Part shown: positions 17,555 through 26,362 of the stretch, one piece after another | How the letters are laid out: each line of letters begins with the position of its first letter | How positions within the stretch are numbered: position 1 is the stretch's first letter | DNA from: Acidobacteriota bacterium | GTDB taxonomy: Bacteria; Acidobacteriota; Vicinamibacteria; Vicinamibacterales; SCN-69-37 | Direction: 5' to 3' | DNA length: 64,000 nt | Assembly (NCBI GenBank): GCA_947467605.1 | Contig: CANIII010000004.1 | Coordinates: 1-64,000, forward strand | Notes under the pieces: generated by a model | Seen by the model: only the letters and a program-made list of their open reading frames with translations | Databases searched by the model: none | What the model was told of the DNA's origin: nothing | Translations under genes and position numbers: made by a program

Positions 17555-18361
17555 CTAGCAGTTCCTTTCAACGGAAGGGTCTTCGGTTTCACGAGTGCCA
17601 CGACCGGGGCCACCGGGCCCGGCCTGACGGTATTCGTCTGGGGTGAGCTGACCGTCTTTGTTCGCGTCGAGCGTGCGCAGCGACACCGGCGCGTTGGCCA
17701 GTTCGTCGGCAGAGAGGACGCCGTCCTTGTTCGTGTCGAGCGCCGTGAGGAGTTTGTCGGTCAACCCGCCAGGGCTGCCAGGGCCACGGCCACCTTCGCG
17801 GCCCTCGCGCCCGCCGCGGTTCGGCTGGGGGGCGGCCGCGGCCGATTTCTTGATCTCGTCGGCCGTGAGCTTGCCGTTCTTGTCGCCGTCGGCGCGATCG
17901 AAGATGCCCTGGATCCGTTCCGGCACTTCGCTGCGCTCGAGCTGGCCATCCTTGTTCTTGTCGAAGGTCATCAACATCGCGACGAGTTCTTCGGGGGTGG
18001 TGGCCGGTGTCTCGCCGATTTCGCCGCCGCGACCGCCGGGCATGCCCATGCGGCCTTCGCCGCCACCTTCGCGGCCACGTCCCTCACCGCCGCGGCCTTC
18101 ACCGCCTCGGCCCATCGCGGGCATGAGCTCGTCGCCGGCCAGTCGGCCGTCATTGTTGCGATCGAGCGTCTTGAGCGCCGCCGGGGCGCCGTCGATCTCC
18201 GTCGCTGAAATAGTGTTGTCGTGGTTCACATCAATCGCGGTGGCTAGCGGGGAGGCCATCTGCGGAAACCCGCCGCGCCCACCCTGGCGGCCACCGGGAT
18301 CCTGCGGGGCAGCGACGACGGCGGCGGTGAACAGCAATGAGAAGGCAGCGAGGTATCTCAT
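17555..18361 (-). CDS. Secreted EF-hand calcium-binding protein
   Basis: This 268-residue protein has a signal peptide (RYLAAFSLLFTAAVVAAP). It contains six EF-hand loops in three pairs: DVNHDNTISATE, DRNNDGRLAGDE, DKNKDGQLERSE, DGDKNGKLTADE, DTNKDGVLSADE and DANKDGQLTPDE. Between them are Gly/Arg/Glu-rich low-complexity linkers (GGEGRGGEGRGREGGG). All loops keep Asp or Glu at positions 1, 3, 5 and 12 except minor changes (Asn at position 5 in one), so calcium binding is likely. It is the first gene of the ApbE-DUF2271/PepSY operon and may sense or buffer calcium for that membrane system. The low-complexity stretches are the likeliest place for sequence-repeat variation. Confidence 0.9.
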   Translation of the reverse strand: MRYLAAFSLLFTAAVVAAPQDPGGRQGGRGGFPQMASPLATAIDVNHDNTISATEIDGAPAALKTLDRNNDGRLAGDELMPAMGRGGEGRGGEGRGREGGGEGRMGMPGGRGGEIGETPATTPEELVAMLMTFDKNKDGQLERSEVPERIQGIFDRADGDKNGKLTADEIKKSAAAAPQPNRGGREGREGGRGPGSPGGLTDKLLTALDTNKDGVLSADELANAPVSLRTLDANKDGQLTPDEYRQAGPGGPGRGTRETEDPSVERNC

Positions 18362-18468
18362 AGGTCTCTTGAACGTTAGACCGCACAGGAGTGGAGTTTC
18401 TTCCGGCCGACAGATTCCACATTGTACGGTGCTACCCTGAGCGGGCCAGCCTGTCAGAAGAGGGACTT

Positions 18469-20310
18469 ATGACCCTGTGGGTCCGGTCGGGCATTCTCGT
18501 TGCGTTCGCGGTCATCGGGTTCGGTCTGGGTGTGTGCACTCACGCGCAAACACCGCAGCCACCACAGATCCCGCAGACGTCGTTTCGGACGAACGTCAAC
18601 GCCGTCACGCTCGATGTCACCGTGGTCGACAAAAAGGGCCTCGCCGTTACCGATCTGACCGCCGCGGATTTCGAAGTCACCGAGCGCGGCACCGCGCAGA
18701 CCCTGCAGCAGTTTGAACTTGTCGACATGGCAGCACGGCCGCCCATGTCATCCAACCTCTATCACGAGGTGCGGACGATGGAGTCGATGGCGCAGGAAGT
18801 GGCGCGGCGGGACTCACGACTCATCGTGGTGTTTCTCGACGACTACCATGTGTTGAGCCCGTTCAAAGATCCGATGTACCAGGCGGAGCGGCAGGTGCGA
18901 TTGCAGGTGGCGGACGTGGTGCGCGATCTGGATCCGCGCGATCTGGTGGCGATCATGTATCCGCTCACGCTCACGACGTCCCTGTCGTTTTCGCGGGATC
19001 ACATCGCACAGGCGAAAGAGATCGAGAAGTTTGAAGGCCGGCAGGGCGACTACTTTCAGCCGAAGAACAGGATCGAGGAGAACATGCTGCGCGACGGCCA
19101 GCCCGAGAAGCATCGCCGCGAAGCGGTGTGGACGGCGTTGCGCGGGCTGTGCACCTTTCTCGGCACGCTGCGTGAAAGCCGGAAGAGCGTGTTGTATGTC
19201 AGCACGTGGGCGCCTGGCGGCCTCGGCGGTTTTGCATTTGACGAGTATCGGCAGATTCAACAAGCGGCCGCCAAGAGCAACACGGCGTTCTACCCGTTTG
19301 ATCCGCGCGGATTGCTGTTGGGCCCGAGCCTGACGGCCCACGACTGGATGCGTGTGCTGGCCGACACGACCGGTGGTCGCGCGATCGTGAATACGAACGA
19401 CGGACGGCAGGCGATGACCTCGATGGTCAGCGACTCGTCGGCGTATTACCTGATCGGCTACAGCTCGACGGAGGATCCGCGTGACGGCAAGTTCCATCCG
19501 GTGAAAGTAAAAGTGAAGCGGCCGGGTGTGGAGGTGCTGGCGCGTGAAGGCTACTGGGCGTTTGATGCGGATGCGCTGGCGCGAGCCGCCGCGCCGTTGC
19601 CGCCGCCGGTGGACCCGGAAGTGAATGCCGCGCTCGAGGCCGCCGAGGCGCCAGAGTCGGGACATGCGTTTCGTGCCTGGGCGGGCGCTGATCGCGACGC
19701 CAGTGGCCGCGCGACCGTGACGGTGGTGTGGGAAGCCATTGGTGCGGAGGCGATCGACAGCGCGGACGTGACAGCGTTGTCCTCGGTGACCTCGTTTCGT
19801 GGCCGTGCGCCGCGTGACGCCGACTCGTCGCCGGCGGCAGGCGCGGTCTCGTTTCCGTTGCCGCCCGGTGCGGTCGAATTGCGTGTGGGCGCGCGATCGG
19901 CCGATGCGCGGACGATTGACGCGGTGGCGCTGAAGGTGACCGTGCCGAATGCGGACGCGCTCGGCATGAGCACGGTGCGGTTCATCAGAGGCCGCATCAG
20001 TCGCGATGTGCTGCGACCCGACGCGCGCCCGACCGCCACACGAGAGTTCCGGCGCGATGAGCAAGTGCTGATTCGCGTGCACGCATGGGTGGCGGCCGGC
20101 GCCGCACCGCACCTCGCGGCGCAACTGCTCAGCGATCACGGCGAGCTGCTCATTGAGATTCCCGCCAATGCGGTCGAGGGCGCAGACGGCGTGTTCAACA
20201 TCACACTGCCGATCAGTTCGCTCGGCCTCGGCCGTTACGTCGCCGAGATCACCGCGACCGACAGTGCAGGCGCGACGACAAGGACGCTGGCGGCCTTTCG
20301 GGTGCGGTAG
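18469..20310 (+). CDS. VWFA-related secreted protein (acidobacterial type), second copy
   Basis: The product is 613 residues from the ATG at 18469, which follows AGAGGG and opens a signal peptide (ILVAFAVIGFGLGVCTHAQ). The N-terminal sandwich TSFRTNVNAVTLDVTVVDKK and DLTAADFEVTERGTAQTLQQ is characteristic of the family. The A-like domain follows (SRLIVVFLDDYHVLSPFKDP, RKSVLYVSTW, TAFYPFDPRGLLLGPSL), then SDSSAYYLIGYSSTEDPRDG. The C-terminal 220 residues are beta-rich (Ig/macroglobulin-like). It is transcribed alone, divergent from the EF-hand gene and ending in a strong hairpin. Compared with the 7932 copy it lacks a TPR partner. Its role is probably extracellular or periplasmic protein binding. 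Confidence 0.8.
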   Translation: MTLWVRSGILVAFAVIGFGLGVCTHAQTPQPPQIPQTSFRTNVNAVTLDVTVVDKKGLAVTDLTAADFEVTERGTAQTLQQFELVDMAARPPMSSNLYHEVRTMESMAQEVARRDSRLIVVFLDDYHVLSPFKDPMYQAERQVRLQVADVVRDLDPRDLVAIMYPLTLTTSLSFSRDHIAQAKEIEKFEGRQGDYFQPKNRIEENMLRDGQPEKHRREAVWTALRGLCTFLGTLRESRKSVLYVSTWAPGGLGGFAFDEYRQIQQAAAKSNTAFYPFDPRGLLLGPSLTAHDWMRVLADTTGGRAIVNTNDGRQAMTSMVSDSSAYYLIGYSSTEDPRDGKFHPVKVKVKRPGVEVLAREGYWAFDADALARAAAPLPPPVDPEVNAALEAAEAPESGHAFRAWAGADRDASGRATVTVVWEAIGAEAIDSADVTALSSVTSFRGRAPRDADSSPAAGAVSFPLPPGAVELRVGARSADARTIDAVALKVTVPNADALGMSTVRFIRGRISRDVLRPDARPTATREFRRDEQVLIRVHAWVAAGAAPHLAAQLLSDHGELLIEIPANAVEGADGVFNITLPISSLGLGRYVAEITATDSAGATTRTLAAFRVR

Positions 20311-20313
20311 CCT

Positions 20314-20369
20314 AAATAAAGTCGGGAGTTAATTGGGTAATTTTCCCCAATTAACTCCCGGCTTTATTT
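20314..20369. terminator. Bidirectional hairpin terminator between convergent genes
   Basis: A 24-base stem (20314-20337 with 20346-20369) has a single mismatch and an 8-base loop. The outer parts are A/T-rich, so each strand ends the stem in a U-rich tract, as expected for a two-way intrinsic terminator. It starts three bases after the VWFA stop and includes the last codons and the stop of the M14 gene. Confidence 0.85.
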
Positions 20370-22063
20370 GCCTTCACTTTGAACACCGGATAGACGACAC
20401 CCGATTTGTTGCCGGCGCCGAGCTGTTTCAGGTGCTCGTCGAACACCCACCAGCCGACGAAGCCGTCGCGCGCCTGCGGCTCGAGGTAGTAGAACGTGGC
20501 ATTGGCCATCGGTTGCGCCATGTCGACGTAGAACGAGCCGGCCGGGAACTCTTTCGTCGCCACCTTTCTGAACGCGCCATCGAGCGTGGTCATGTCGTAG
20601 CCGGCGCTGCGCACCTTGCGGAGCGTGTCGATCACGAACTCTTCGCCTTCGACGCGCATGGCCTTGTCGGTGACCGTGACCTTGATGTTGTGTGCGCGGA
20701 GTTTCTCGGCGATGTCGGCCATGTCGGCGGTCAGCAGATAGGCGCGCGGCACCCAGGCCGTGCGGGTGCCGACGGGCTTCGTGAGGTCGTCAACGTTGTG
20801 TACCGTCTCCGGTACGCCTGATGCCGTGCCCGCCTTCGTGCTCATCAGACTCGTGCCGGGCTTGTAGGCCGGTTCATTCGTGCGATACGCGAGCACGTCG
20901 ATCTTGCCGGCCGATTGGTATTCGCCATCGAGGAAGTTCCTCAGTGTGCCGGCCTCGGCGCCCGCGAGCACATCCGCCACGGTCTTGTCGTCGGCGGCCT
21001 TCACGATCGCCTGCATGTCCTTCGCATGTGCGGCGACGTACTCGAGCAGCGCCGTGACGTAGGCGTACTGCGCGTAGATGCGGCGCTCGAATGTCGGCTG
21101 TCCCGGTGTCTCCGTGATGATCGCGAAGCGGTTGCGCAATCCGTAGTCGTTGACGACGAACTTGGCTTCCACCGTCCAGGCCGCCCGATCGTGACTCCAT
21201 GCCTGCGGTGGAAACGTATTCGGCGTCGCGAGCGCGTGGGAGAACACTTCGAGCCCAAACTGTTTGCGTGTCATCTCGCGCACAGCCGGGAAGAGGACGT
21301 CATGCATGTAGTCGCGAGGCCCGGGCGCCGCGGCCGGCACGGTGGTCGTGCCATAGGTGTTGGCGTAGCCGTGGTTGACGCGGCTCATGAGATGGCCGTC
21401 GAGAAAGAGCAACGGGTCCCAGGTATTGAGCGTCCGCGCAAGGCCGTTGCCTTCCACGGTCGCGAGCTTCACCGCGTCGCGATTGAGGTCGAGGCCTTGC
21501 GAGTTTTCCCGAATGCCTTGAATGTGCGGCGTCTCGCTGCCGAGTGAGCCGTCCTGCGTCACAAACGTGTCGGTCCCGTCCACGTTGTACACCGGCGCGA
21601 TCATCACGATGAGATTGTCGAGTACGGCCTTGTGCTTGCCGGTGGCCAGATCGCGCGCGACCATCATTAGCGCCTCGGCGGCTTCCGATTCGGGCGGATG
21701 AATGTTGCCGAGGAGAAACACGACGGGCTTACCCGACTGGCGCGCCTGCTGCGGCGAGGTGATGCGCGGGCTGCCGATCACGATTGCCGGCGCGACCTTG
21801 CGCATCGGGCTCGTGAACATGTTCACGACATGCACCTTGTCGCTCTTCAGCTTCAATGCCGCGATCCATTCGTGCAGCTGAATGGTCGACACCGTGCGCG
21901 TGTAGTGCGTGCGTTCGGCGACCGTCAGCAGATCCGGTGCCCAGACACCGGCCCACCCTGTCGGCACTTCGTCTGCCCAGTAGATCCGGGTCTGATGCGC
22001 ACTGGTCGCCGCCGCCAGCGACGCGAGCAGAACGAGGAGGGATGCCGTGCGCCGAATTCGCAT
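20351..22063 (-). CDS. Secreted M14-family zinc carboxypeptidase
   Basis: This 570-residue protein has a signal peptide (TASLLVLLASLAAATSAHQ). The M14 zinc site is H122-x-x-E125 in GNIHPPESEAAEAL with a third His in LFLDGHLMSRVNH (about residue 224). N194-R195 in LDLNRD would bind the substrate carboxylate, and RFAIITETPG could supply the catalytic Glu. The C-terminal 200 residues are a gene-specific domain ending FKVKANKAGS. It would remove C-terminal residues from peptides, or act on cell-wall peptides, outside the cytoplasm. Transcription probably starts from a TAGCAT box next to the ATG. The 3' end lies within the shared terminator, so its last codons are constrained by hairpin pairing. 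Confidence 0.85.
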   Translation of the reverse strand: MRIRRTASLLVLLASLAAATSAHQTRIYWADEVPTGWAGVWAPDLLTVAERTHYTRTVSTIQLHEWIAALKLKSDKVHVVNMFTSPMRKVAPAIVIGSPRITSPQQARQSGKPVVFLLGNIHPPESEAAEALMMVARDLATGKHKAVLDNLIVMIAPVYNVDGTDTFVTQDGSLGSETPHIQGIRENSQGLDLNRDAVKLATVEGNGLARTLNTWDPLLFLDGHLMSRVNHGYANTYGTTTVPAAAPGPRDYMHDVLFPAVREMTRKQFGLEVFSHALATPNTFPPQAWSHDRAAWTVEAKFVVNDYGLRNRFAIITETPGQPTFERRIYAQYAYVTALLEYVAAHAKDMQAIVKAADDKTVADVLAGAEAGTLRNFLDGEYQSAGKIDVLAYRTNEPAYKPGTSLMSTKAGTASGVPETVHNVDDLTKPVGTRTAWVPRAYLLTADMADIAEKLRAHNIKVTVTDKAMRVEGEEFVIDTLRKVRSAGYDMTTLDGAFRKVATKEFPAGSFYVDMAQPMANATFYYLEPQARDGFVGWWVFDEHLKQLGAGNKSGVVYPVFKVKANKAGS

Positions 22064-22069
22064 GCGCGA

Positions 22070-22075
22070 ATGCTA
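22070..22075 (-). promoter_or_regulatory. -10-like hexamer TAGCAT for the M14 gene
   Basis: On the minus strand TAGCAT ends 6 bases before the ATG at 22063, again without room for a ribosome site. The same TAGCATTCGC string recurs before the ATG at 59512. Confidence 0.4.
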
Positions 22076-22126
22076 TCCTGTCGCCGGAGTTCCGCAAGAG
22101 GTGCTGCGGGTACGGTCGCGAGCGGC

Positions 22127-22429
22127 TTACTTGCCGCCGAGCGCTTTGTAGAACGACAGGGCGTCCGGCGTTCTTTCAAACTTGGGCGCCAGCGACGAGT
22201 GACAAGCTTTGCAGGACATCGCGGGCTTGCCCTTTTCCGGCTTCGGCGCCTGCTTCAGGATGAACGCCGACATCTGTTTGCGCGCCTCGTCCTGGCCGCC
22301 TTTCTCGCAGGCGGCCTTCACCATCTCGGTCTCAAAGCTCCGAGCCACACAGGGCGTGGGGCCGGCGCTTCGGCCGACGGTCGGCACAGCAATCAGAGCC
22401 AAAGTGGTGGCGAGCGCAAGACGGATCAT
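22127..22429 (-). CDS. Small secreted c-type cytochrome-like protein
   Basis: This 100-residue protein has an N-terminal signal (RLALATTLALIAVPTVGRSAG) and a single heme-binding motif C-K-A-C-H (residues about 73-77) in AMSCKACHSSLAPKFE. Two other cysteines (TPCVAR and KAACEKG) may form a disulfide. No distal Met is obvious, so axial ligation is uncertain. It probably carries electrons in the periplasm or is a small heme subunit. It lies between the M14 gene and the acyltransferase, all leftward, with gaps of 63 and 27 bases, and may be co-transcribed with the acyltransferase. Confidence 0.65.
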   Translation of the reverse strand: MIRLALATTLALIAVPTVGRSAGPTPCVARSFETEMVKAACEKGGQDEARKQMSAFILKQAPKPEKGKPAMSCKACHSSLAPKFERTPDALSFYKALGGK

Positions 22430-22456
22430 GAGGAATCATTATGATCGCCGCGCGAT

Positions 22457-23740
22457 TCAGACCGCCGTCGCGTAACCGTTACTCGCCTGCGCCCTTATGA
22501 AATTGTGCATTCGATTTCTAGCCAGGGCCGGCTCGAGCTCCGCACCGAGGTCATCCTGCGCGCGTTGCAGACGCCCACGCAATTCGGCCAGCAACGATTG
22601 TGACGTTGCGCCGTCCGCCAACGCCGATCGGATATCCATCGGCTCGGCGACCCGCACGTGCGCGACGCGCCGGCCCACGGCCCGTGGAATGAAGTTGTGC
22701 AGCCTGTTGCCGAGACCGCGTGTGACCACTGCGGCGCGCGTGGCCTTGAGAATCTCGGCGACCTGTTCCTGGCTGAGTGTGTCTCGACCGTAGATCGTCG
22801 CGTCGATGCGTGAGAGCCGATGCAGTTCCGTCATCAACGCGCGATCGTGTGACGTGCGCTCGGGCGCCTGACCCTCACGGCGTCGCAGTCCGCGCTGCAC
22901 CGTGCGCAGAGCATGCATCGGGTCTTCGCTGAGCGTGCCGTAGGACTGCGACAGCCGCGCACGAATCTCGGCGACGATCACGCTCTGCGCTGCGAAATAC
23001 CCGCGGCCCGGTTGGCGGGTGTTGAGCGACGGACGACTGAGCCCGAGCGCCTCTGCCCGCTGGGCGAGCAACGCGCCGAGCAGGCCCGCGAGTCGCTCGG
23101 CCGGATCGGTGGTCGACGGCACCGACAGCGCGCACTGTTCTTCAATGTGCCGCATCTCTCGCAACAGGGCGCCGTGCACGTTGTCCGTAAATCGCAGACG
23201 CCACACCATCGGCACTACAAAAACCGGTCGCGGGTTGTCCTCGGCCGCCAATTGCTGCGCGAGGGCAATGGCCATGTCGATCGCACCCGGATGCAGCGGC
23301 CAGATCTTCTCCGCCTGCCAATTCACGGCGCCCTCGGGATGGAGCAGCACACCGCGCCCCGAGCGTGCGTGGCGTAGGGAGTAGGCTTTGCCGCCGGCGC
23401 CTGGTGTGTTGGCAATGAGGCCGTTCGCGAGCCAAAAGCGTTGCGCGAGCGCGGAACTGTTCACGATGTCGTTCGCCGCCCAACTGGCCATCCGCGGCGC
23501 GCATCGGCGCGACAATTCCTTGTCGATCATCCAGTCGGTCAGAAACTCCGGATGACTCGGCGCGACAAACGCCGCTGTCGAAGGATTCACTGCGGCCCGG
23601 AGGCGATCAAGATCCGCAACGGGCAGGTCGAATCCCGACAGGCGAACGAGGCGCGGCAGGATGAACAGACGATTGAGGTGCCCCATCAACTGCATGAGGC
23701 GCGGGGAGGGATTCGGGTCGCGATACGGCAGCAAGCTCAT
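22457..23740 (-). CDS. PlsC-like 1-acylglycerol-phosphate acyltransferase family protein
   Basis: This 427-residue protein has the acyltransferase block I as APSHPEFLTDWMID, a variant of the usual NHxxxxD with five residues between His and Asp. RGVLLHPEGAVNW replaces the FPEGT block III. The first 60 residues are mildly hydrophobic (LMGHLNRLFILPRLVRLSG). The C-terminal half is long, helical and Arg-rich with no recognised domain. It would act at the inner face of the cytoplasmic membrane in phospholipid or lipid-modification chemistry. The variant block I leaves some doubt about activity. Confidence 0.65.
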   Translation of the reverse strand: MSLLPYRDPNPSPRLMQLMGHLNRLFILPRLVRLSGFDLPVADLDRLRAAVNPSTAAFVAPSHPEFLTDWMIDKELSRRCAPRMASWAANDIVNSSALAQRFWLANGLIANTPGAGGKAYSLRHARSGRGVLLHPEGAVNWQAEKIWPLHPGAIDMAIALAQQLAAEDNPRPVFVVPMVWRLRFTDNVHGALLREMRHIEEQCALSVPSTTDPAERLAGLLGALLAQRAEALGLSRPSLNTRQPGRGYFAAQSVIVAEIRARLSQSYGTLSEDPMHALRTVQRGLRRREGQAPERTSHDRALMTELHRLSRIDATIYGRDTLSQEQVAEILKATRAAVVTRGLGNRLHNFIPRAVGRRVAHVRVAEPMDIRSALADGATSQSLLAELRGRLQRAQDDLGAELEPALARNRMHNFIRAQASNGYATAV

Positions 23741-23796
23741 GACCCAGCGTGCCTGCCCAGGGCCCGCCGGGTCGTGAACAAGGCCTGAAGAATTGC

Positions 23797-26217
23797 TTAA
23801 CGTCCGGCCGTCAGCGCCGTGACCGGGTCAATCCTGGCCGCCCGACGCGCCGGCACGAGGCACGCGAGCGCGGCGATGATGCCGAAGAACACCGCCACGG
23901 AGGCATACACGAGCGGGTCGAGCGGCCGCACATTTGAGAGCTGGGTCGAGATGAGCTTGGCGGTGCCGGCGGCGCCGGCCAGACCGATGCCCACGCCGAT
24001 CGCGACCAGTTTGAGCCCGCCCGCCATCACCAGGCTCAGCACTTGTCCAGGCCGCGCGCCGAGTGCCATCCGAATGCCGATCTCGTTGGTGCGCTGCGTC
24101 ACGACGTACGCCACAACGGCATACAGGCCGATGGCGGCCAAGACGAGCGCGATCACCGCAAAGCACGCCGTCAGGCCGGCGACGACGCGCTGCACGCCGA
24201 GGCTCTGCGACAGCGCGGCGTCAATCGTTGTGAAGAACGACGTCGGCTGGTCCTTATCGACTTGGGCCACGGCGGCGCGAATGATGTTCTGCAGCGTCGC
24301 GGGATCACCGGCCACGCGCGCGGTCACCGACATCGACGGTTTGCCAAGTTGGCGCATCGGGTAGTAGACCTCATCGGGCACCGGCGCACTGAGGCCGTTG
24401 CTCTTGACATCCGCGATGACGCCGACCACGGTGTGTCGAATGTCGGCGTCACGTCCGCGCATTAACACTTTGCCGAGCGCCGATTCACCCGGGAACAACC
24501 GATTGGCCAACTGCTGGTTGATGATGCACACACCCGGCGCGCCGTCGCGATCGGTGGACGTGAACGCCCGTCCTTCAACCAGCGGTGTACGCATCGTCGT
24601 AAAGTAGTCTTCGCTCACGGCGTTGAGCCCGGCGAGTGGTCGCTTAGGCAGCGGCAGAATCTCGCGACCGGCGATGCTGTATGGCGCCCGTGCACCGAGA
24701 CCGTTGATTGGCAGCGCGAGGCTGGCAGATGCGCTGAGGACTTGCGGATTCGTGCGGAGTTGCTCGACGACGCGGGCGAAAAAGTCCGCCTGCACCGACG
24801 CGGTCGGATAGCGGCTCGTCGGCACGCCGACAAACGCCGTCGCCACACCAGACGGATCGAAGCCCGGCGGCGTGCGTTGCAGCGACAGAAAGCTCAGCAG
24901 CAACAAGCTTGATCCCACCAGCAACACCACCGACAGCGCCACTTCGCCAACGATGAGGATGTTGCGCATCCGGCGCCCGCCGGCAGTCGATGACCCGCGA
25001 GAGCCGTCTTTGAGCGTGCCGACCAGATCCGGCCTCGAGGCATGCAGCGCCGGGACGACGCCGACGAGGACGGCACTGATGACGGCAGCGAGTTCGATGA
25101 ATCCCCACGCGCGCCAGTCGAGTGTGAACACCGTGTTTGGCGGCACTTGAGCGCCGAGCACAGACTGCAGTCCAGAGAGCGCCAGCCGCGTCAGCGCGGC
25201 GCCGATGAGACCGGCGATCGCGGAGAAGATCAGGCTCTCGGTGAGAAACTGGCCGACGATGTTCGCGCGTGACGCACCAAGAGACTGTCGCACCGCGATT
25301 TTCTGCTGTCGCTTGCTGAGGCGGCCGACAAAGAGGCTCGCCACGTTGGCACACGCGATCAGCAGCACAAACCCGACGGCGCCCAGCAAGGTGTAGAACG
25401 TTGGCTTGAGGTTGCCGACGATCGAGTCGGCGTAGTCGCGAACGACGGCGAGGTTGGCGGCGTCGAGTCGTGTGCCGAACTGTTGACCGTACGCCGCGCT
25501 GAGCGTGGTCATCTCCTCTTGGGCGTGACCGAGCGTGACGCCCTTGCGCAGTCGTGCGATCGCTTGTGCGTATCCGGCGCCGGCCTCGACCTGTGCCGCG
25601 CTCAGGTTACTGATCTCGAACACGCGCGGTGCAAAGACTTGCACGGCTTGAAACGGCGCCGTCAGCGCCGGCGGCATAATGCCGATGACCTGCCAGGGTT
25701 GGCCGTTGAGCTGAATCACTTCGTTGACGAGCGACGCGCGCTGCCCGAATCGTGTCGTCCACAATTCATGGCTGATCACACACACGTTGGCGCCGTTGGT
25801 CACATCCTCGCTCAGCGCAAAGTCGCGGCCGAGCGCCGGGCGAATGCCGAGGGTGGTGAAGAAGCCCGCGCTGACGCGAAGCCCGTTGAGCTGATCGGGC
25901 TGTTCACCGTTGCCGGTGAGTGTGAAGTTGTCGAAGGCGCTGATGCCCATGGACGAGAAGGACGTGGCATTGCGAGCGAGTTCGGCGAACTTGGGCCACG
26001 AAACGGCCGGCGCGTTGAAGTTGGCGGTCGTGTTGCGTGACCAGATGGCCACGAGCGATGAGGGATTCGGCACCGCCACGGGTCGCAGGACGAGTTTGTC
26101 GTAGACGGAAAAGAGCGCAGCGTTGGCGGCGATGCCGACGGCGAGGGTCAGGATCGCAACGAGCGAGAACGCAGGAGTGTTCAGGAGCGAACGGATGCCG
26201 GCCTTGAGGTTCGTCAT
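23797..26217 (-). CDS. Orphan MacB/FtsX-like permease (ADOP type)
   Basis: The product is 806 residues from the ATG at 26217; a GTG at 26226 would add three. The layout is a transmembrane helix near 20-40 (AFSLVAILTLAVGIAANAAL), a MacB-like periplasmic domain (about 50-240), three helices (about 275-405), a second duplicated periplasmic domain (about 450-660), and three final helices (about 690-790) ending PARRAARIDPVTALTAGR. The FtsX signature appears in RTNEIGIRMALGARPGQVLS. This duplicated architecture is the acidobacterial duplicated orphan permease. No ABC ATPase gene lies in the window, which is normal for the family. It probably takes part in export or lipoprotein/peptide handling at the inner membrane. 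Confidence 0.88.
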   Translation of the reverse strand: MTNLKAGIRSLLNTPAFSLVAILTLAVGIAANAALFSVYDKLVLRPVAVPNPSSLVAIWSRNTTANFNAPAVSWPKFAELARNATSFSSMGISAFDNFTLTGNGEQPDQLNGLRVSAGFFTTLGIRPALGRDFALSEDVTNGANVCVISHELWTTRFGQRASLVNEVIQLNGQPWQVIGIMPPALTAPFQAVQVFAPRVFEISNLSAAQVEAGAGYAQAIARLRKGVTLGHAQEEMTTLSAAYGQQFGTRLDAANLAVVRDYADSIVGNLKPTFYTLLGAVGFVLLIACANVASLFVGRLSKRQQKIAVRQSLGASRANIVGQFLTESLIFSAIAGLIGAALTRLALSGLQSVLGAQVPPNTVFTLDWRAWGFIELAAVISAVLVGVVPALHASRPDLVGTLKDGSRGSSTAGGRRMRNILIVGEVALSVVLLVGSSLLLLSFLSLQRTPPGFDPSGVATAFVGVPTSRYPTASVQADFFARVVEQLRTNPQVLSASASLALPINGLGARAPYSIAGREILPLPKRPLAGLNAVSEDYFTTMRTPLVEGRAFTSTDRDGAPGVCIINQQLANRLFPGESALGKVLMRGRDADIRHTVVGVIADVKSNGLSAPVPDEVYYPMRQLGKPSMSVTARVAGDPATLQNIIRAAVAQVDKDQPTSFFTTIDAALSQSLGVQRVVAGLTACFAVIALVLAAIGLYAVVAYVVTQRTNEIGIRMALGARPGQVLSLVMAGGLKLVAIGVGIGLAGAAGTAKLISTQLSNVRPLDPLVYASVAVFFGIIAALACLVPARRAARIDPVTALTAGR

Positions 26218-26348
26218 ACGTGCCACGGGGATTGCACGTCGCGTGCCCTTTACAAATCACGGGTTGGCCCGGGCGATCCTTTTACAAGTGACACGGCAGC
26301 CCCAGAGTTGGCACTGCCACGTCTCAGAAGCGGGACGCTGCGCCTCGC

Positions 26349-26354
26349 TATACT
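26349..26354 (+). promoter_or_regulatory. -10-like hexamer TATACT for the TonB receptor
   Basis: TATACT ends 8 bases before the ATG at 26363. The leader is too short for a ribosome site, so a leaderless transcript is likely. Confidence 0.45.
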
Positions 26355-26362
26355 CATGGCTC

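Noticed and set aside
17950-18150. Short repeats in the EF-hand gene as a CRISPR-like array
   Set aside because: They are in-frame Gly/Arg/Glu-rich codons of a low-complexity linker with no regular spacers.
16577-18208. 543-codon plus-strand frame across the ApbE and EF-hand genes
   Set aside because: It spans two well-supported minus-strand genes and has no domain of its own; a typical GC-rich shadow frame.
18814-20139. 441-codon minus-strand frame inside the second VWFA gene
   Set aside because: Arg/His-rich shadow of a gene with clear family motifs on the plus strand.
26312-26330. TTGGCAC before the TonB receptor as a second sigma-54 promoter
   Set aside because: The -12 GC is missing at the required 12-base distance, and a TATACT box lies closer to the start.
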